A stretch of 64,000 nt of DNA from Mytilus trossulus (taxonomy: Eukaryota; Mollusca; Bivalvia; Mytilida; Mytilidae). The notes under the pieces were generated by a model, which saw nothing but the letters and a program-made list of their open reading frames with translations, made no database searches and was not told the origin of the DNA. Position numbers and translations under genes: made by a program. The first letter of the stretch is position 1. The number at the start of each line of letters is the position of its first letter. Below, piece after piece: positions 59,908-64,000 of the stretch. The stretch covers positions 64,354,457 to 64,418,456 of the forward strand of contig NC_086374.1 in NCBI RefSeq assembly GCF_036588685.1, read 5' to 3'.

Positions 59908-60925
59908 ATTTCATTATCTTTTGAGGCGAGATGTATAGGGGACACAGCCACGTTAACTTTTATTTCTATAGAAGTCGCTCTTCACTATACTACTACCTGT
60001 CGATACATTTATTTTTGGCATTGCACAAGTCATGTCTTCTTTGACTATTAATGACGTTAAAATACTAAATCCCTGTGATGTGTTTTAGTCGATTTTAGTC
60101 TCTGATGCATGATTTTTTACTATTAATTGGTTTTGGCTTTTAACTAGCTGTCAGTAACTGCGAGTACTCTCAAATCGTATTTTCTTGTTAATTCGACCTG
60201 TTGATACTGTTTATAATGTTTTTTTGTCATTTTTTATTTATATGGATCTTGGCTGTATACCAGATTTGATTATTTGTAATATCTTCAATTTTTCACTTAT
60301 TCTTACAACATTTGTATAAACTTCAAGATTATAAAAAACCGGTTTTTTTCTAAAGTGAACATTGATTGGTTAAATATTTCTCAGTGTGTTTGAATTTGTT
60401 TGATAGCCTTTTGGTCATGACTGTTTGTCTCTAATATTTAATTAACTGTGCATTTGTATTCAGATATCGCAGATCAAATTTATTCGTTCTTTGTGTAATC
60501 ATACGTTTTTTGATTGAGTTAAGTCTGCTAATTGATATTTTATCGTATGTTTTTATATGTTGTGATGTTATGCTATTGTTTTAGAAAAAGGGAGAAGGTT
60601 TGGGCCCATTAAAACGTTTAATCCCGCTGCAAATGTTTGCACCTGTCCTAAGTCAGGAATCTGATGTACAGTAGTTGTCGTTTGTTTATGTAATATATAC
60701 GTGTTTCTCGTTTCTCGTTTTGTTTGTATAGATTAGACCGTTGGTTTTCCCGTTTGAATGGTTTTACACTAGTAATTTTGGGGCCCTTTATAGCTTGTTG
60801 TTCGGTGTGAGCCAAGGCTCCGTGTTGAAGGCCGTACTTTAACCTATAATGGTTTAATTTTTAAATTGTTATTTGGATGGAGAGTTGTCTCATTGGCACT
60901 CACACCACATCTTCCTATATCTATC
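59908..60925 (+). mobile_element. 3' untranslated tail of the RT element
   Basis: One kilobase of non-coding DNA from the RT stop to CATCTTCCTATATCTATC. The last about 330 bp (from AAAGGGAGAAGGTTTGGGCC, with CACCTGTCCTAAGTCAGGA inside) is the R3 family found alone at 15.8, 18.6, 19.2 and 21.8 kb. That the tail belongs to the RT is inferred from adjacency and from general knowledge of bivalve repeats. Confidence 0.65.
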
Positions 60926-60944
60926 ATACTTTTATTGTCCAACC

Positions 60945-63900
60945 ATTTATACTGGTGATGCAAAACCAATAAGTGCTGCCAGGTATAGACAATCTCCAGA
61001 AATGCGCAGAGAACTAGATAAACAGCTTGATGAAATGGAAAGAAATAATATTATTGAGGAATCTACATCACCATGGCATAGTCCAGTGGTACTTGTTAAG
61101 AAAAGAAATGGAAGTATTCGCGTATGTGTAGATTATAGAGCTTTAAACCGTATAACAGAACCCATGTCAGCAGTGATTCCAACTATGACAGATATATTTG
61201 ACACTTTAGCAGATTCAAAACCAGAACTATTCTCATCTCTCGATTTAACGTCAGGATTTTGGCAGGTCCCGCTAGACCCTTCAACAAAGCATAAAAGTGC
61301 ATTTATTACACATAAAGGTGTATATGAATTTAACAGACTTCCATTTGGAATGATGAACTCTCCATTAACTTTTCAATGTTTGATGACAAAAGTGCTAAAG
61401 GATTTAAATTTTAAAATTGCGTTAGTTTACATAGATGACATTCTAATTTTCTCAAAAAACTTTGAAGACCACCTTTATCACCTTCAACAAGTGTTTTCAA
61501 ACCTACGTGAAGCAAACTTGAAACTTAATCCTGAAAAATGTAAATTCGCGACAAGAACAATCAAGTATCTCGGACATGTTATCTCAAAAGATGGCATCCG
61601 TGTCAATCCTGAAAATACAGAAAAAGTTAAGGACTTCTCAAGACCAACCACAGCAAAGCAGGTTAAAAGTTTTTTAGGAATGGCAAACTACTATCGAAAA
61701 TTTGTGAAGGACTATGCACACATAGCAGCTCCATTAACAAAGCTTTTAAAGAAAGACCAAAGATTCAAGTGGACTCCAGAATGTGATATTGCGTTTAAAA
61801 ATTTAAAAGACCGTTTGACATCAGCTCCAATTTTATCGTTTCCTCATTTAGACAAACCTTTCATCTTAGCAACAGATTCTTCAGAGTTTTCAAATGGATA
61901 TATTCTAAGTCAGATTCAAAATGGATTAGAACATGTGATTGCTTATGGTGGAAGACAATTAAGGGGTTCAGAACTTAAGTGGCATATTACTGACAAAGAA
62001 GCTTTGGCATTAGTAGAAGGAGTTCAACATTTTAAACATTATATGGCAAATCAAGAGTTCACAGTATATACAGACAATATCTCAGTTAAATATCTTCAGA
62101 AAATCAAAGACTGTCAGGGAAGACTTGGTAGGTGGAGTTTGCTGTTACAAGGATATAATTTTAAAATTCAACATCGCGCAGGATCTAAAAACCCAGCAGA
62201 CTGCTTATCCAGACAAAAACATTTAGAAATTAACAATAGTGCTTCTTATGACTCTAGTGAACTTGCAGACCATTTAGGCTCCATAGATATACCGAAAGAA
62301 TATACTGAAGTAACATTCATATATAAGGGTGAAAATGAAGATGCAGTTATTAACAGTTTACAAACCGCAACAATTAATGATATTCAATTAATCAATTTAG
62401 CTGAAGAACAAGAAACATGTAGAGATTTTGCCGATATTATTAAATACAAACAGACAGGAAGAGTACCACAAAATCAAGAACTTGCAAGGGCAGTCGTAGC
62501 TGAATCTTACAACTTTGAGTTAGAAGATGGAATTTTAAAACATTTCTACTCAAAACGTTGTAAGAAAGTGCCAAAAGATGAACGACTTGTCAAACAGATT
62601 GCAGTTCCGAGGAATTTCCGTGATGCAATACTCAAAGCCTATCATGACTGCATTCTGGGAGGAGGACATCAAGGATTTGAAAGAACATATGCTGCAATTA
62701 GAAACAAATATTTTTGGCCATCAATGTATAAGGACATTAATCAATATGTGAAAACCTGTGAAGTGTGCCAGCAGTCAAAACGTGCATTTAATTCAAAACC
62801 ACCACCTTTACAACCACAACCAACCAATGACATTTTCGGACGATGGCATATGGATATTTTAAGTGGCCTTCCAACAACTAAAGACAAATATAAACATGTT
62901 CTACTCGTAGTTGATAGTTATTCAAAATGGTGCGAAGCTTTTCCGTTAAGATCTGAGGAAGCAGGTGAAGTTGCAAATGTTTTATATAGAGAAATAATAT
63001 CCCGTTATGGTGCTCCTAGGACCCTTTTATCAGACCGTGGACGTAATTTTGTTTCAAATTTGGTTAAAGCTCTTTCTGAACTGTTCAATATTAAAAGACA
63101 CCTTACCAGCTCATATCATCCCCAGACAAATGGTGCATGTGAAAGAATGAACTCTGTAATTTTACAAGCGTTAAGAGCCTATACTAGAGATCAACAAGAT
63201 GATTGGTATGATGTTCTACCCGGAATTTTAATGGCCTATCGTGCTACGCCAGCAACTCAATCTACTGATTATTCACCATTCTTTTTACTTTATGGCCGAG
63301 AAATGACATTACCCATTGACACCGCCCTAATACCAAAAGATCGTTTGGCACAAGACCACAAAATATTTTTAAGTAGAATTCTTCAAAATTTAGAAACATC
63401 AAGAAAGATAGCTGCTAAGAACATCAAGCAAGCTCAAGAAAGATATAAACAACAATATGACAAAAAATCCAAAGAACCTGAATTTCAACCAGCTCAACGT
63501 GTTTGGCTTTATTGTACCAAAGTTCCTGTTGGAAAAGCACCAAAATTACATAGAAAATGGTCAGGACCTTATTATATAACTCGCATTGGACCCAATAGTA
63601 CTTACAAACTTAGGAATTGTGCAACAAACAAAGAAGTTGTGTCAATGGTAAACGCACAAAGAATGAAACCATATTACGATCCAAAAGACAGACCGACTAA
63701 TTTACCAGATGAGTTTCAAAATGACAACGAAGAACTAAATCCAGAAGAAATACAAGATGACATCATCAATGATAATGAACAAGTTTTACAGAACAATCGT
63801 CAACAGCCTGTGCCACCAATCAACAACAATGGAATAAATGTACAACCACCCATTCCCGTAATTAATAACAATAGGCCAAATCAGAATCAACAACAGCCTC

Positions 63901-64000
63901 CTGTCGATAGAATTAACAGACAACAACAAAATCAACAACCAGCACAAAATAGTGAAACAAATAAGAGAACTGTAGGCCCTTCAGGAGAATCAACAGTAGA
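60945..64000 (+). CDS. pol: Ty3/gypsy retrotransposon pol polyprotein (partial at both ends)
   Basis: Open without a stop to the window edge. Order of domains: RT (SPWHSPVVLVKKRNG, FSSLDLTSGFWQVPL, LPFGMMNSPLTFQ, VYIDDIL at 61428), RNase H (ATDSSEFSNG, TDKEALAL, YTDN), H2C2 zinc finger (HDCILGGGH then CEVCQQ), integrase with the D,D-35-E triad (WHMDIL at 62853, SDRGRNF at 63033, GACERMN at 63141), and a GPY/F-type end (KWSGPYYITRIG). A low-complexity Asn/Gln/Pro-rich tail begins at about 63720. RT then RNase H then integrase is the Ty3/gypsy order. Gag, protease and both LTRs are missing; the 5' end is cut where the RT element's tail ends. No frame damage was seen in the part present, which suggests a fairly recent copy. 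Confidence 0.93.
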   Translation, partial: MYTGDAKPISAARYRQSPEMRRELDKQLDEMERNNIIEESTSPWHSPVVLVKKRNGSIRVCVDYRALNRITEPMSAVIPTMTDIFDTLADSKPELFSSLDLTSGFWQVPLDPSTKHKSAFITHKGVYEFNRLPFGMMNSPLTFQCLMTKVLKDLNFKIALVYIDDILIFSKNFEDHLYHLQQVFSNLREANLKLNPEKCKFATRTIKYLGHVISKDGIRVNPENTEKVKDFSRPTTAKQVKSFLGMANYYRKFVKDYAHIAAPLTKLLKKDQRFKWTPECDIAFKNLKDRLTSAPILSFPHLDKPFILATDSSEFSNGYILSQIQNGLEHVIAYGGRQLRGSELKWHITDKEALALVEGVQHFKHYMANQEFTVYTDNISVKYLQKIKDCQGRLGRWSLLLQGYNFKIQHRAGSKNPADCLSRQKHLEINNSASYDSSELADHLGSIDIPKEYTEVTFIYKGENEDAVINSLQTATINDIQLINLAEEQETCRDFADIIKYKQTGRVPQNQELARAVVAESYNFELEDGILKHFYSKRCKKVPKDERLVKQIAVPRNFRDAILKAYHDCILGGGHQGFERTYAAIRNKYFWPSMYKDINQYVKTCEVCQQSKRAFNSKPPPLQPQPTNDIFGRWHMDILSGLPTTKDKYKHVLLVVDSYSKWCEAFPLRSEEAGEVANVLYREIISRYGAPRTLLSDRGRNFVSNLVKALSELFNIKRHLTSSYHPQTNGACERMNSVILQALRAYTRDQQDDWYDVLPGILMAYRATPATQSTDYSPFFLLYGREMTLPIDTALIPKDRLAQDHKIFLSRILQNLETSRKIAAKNIKQAQERYKQQYDKKSKEPEFQPAQRVWLYCTKVPVGKAPKLHRKWSGPYYITRIGPNSTYKLRNCATNKEVVSMVNAQRMKPYYDPKDRPTNLPDEFQNDNEELNPEEIQDDIINDNEQVLQNNRQQPVPPINNNGINVQPPIPVINNNRPNQNQQQPPVDRINRQQQNQQPAQNSETNKRTVGPSGESTV

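Overview
The window looks like AT-rich nuclear DNA from a bivalve mollusc, most likely a mussel-like species. The evidence is long introns with GT/AG borders, a metazoan SPAG6 gene split into nine exons, and many copies of interspersed sequences of a type I associate with bivalve genomes. The species assignment is inference. No rRNA, tRNA, CRISPR array or prokaryotic-style operon was seen.

Left part (1-13.7 kb): a minus-strand exon at 2915-3091 encodes the first half of a CDGSH iron-sulfur domain (CISD3-like). Its 3' end and splice donor are triplicated in tandem. Facing away from it is a complete plus-strand SPAG6 gene (central-pair axoneme protein, 9 coding exons, 5826-12735, 507 codons plus stop), with X-box-like half sites about 100 bp upstream of the ATG. 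SPAG6 intron 1 carries an inverted-repeat element whose arms are arrays of a 10-bp motif. The intron before exon 6 carries a duplicated, out-of-frame decoy splice acceptor.

Middle (13.7-28.4 kb): essentially gene-free and repeat-rich. It holds several minus-strand copies of one retroelement tail, two dispersed repeat families, a 34-bp perfect palindrome, fold-back structures and microsatellites.

28.5-52.4 kb: a chain of six small plus-strand exons (28487-52422) with matching splice phases at every junction. They encode a signal peptide, a WSC-type cysteine domain and a further N-glycosylation-rich extracellular region. The gene has no recognised end in the window. Its long introns hold a LINE fragment, a 9 x 38 bp satellite and several terminal-inverted-repeat elements, each with its own target-site signature.

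Right end (52.4-64 kb): non-coding DNA, then a reverse-transcriptase element (58.8-60.9 kb, Penelope-like by general appearance but without a GIY-YIG domain), whose tail matches the minus-strand copies in the middle. Its tail abuts an open Ty3/gypsy pol (RT, RNase H, zinc finger, integrase) that lacks its 5' part and runs off the right edge.
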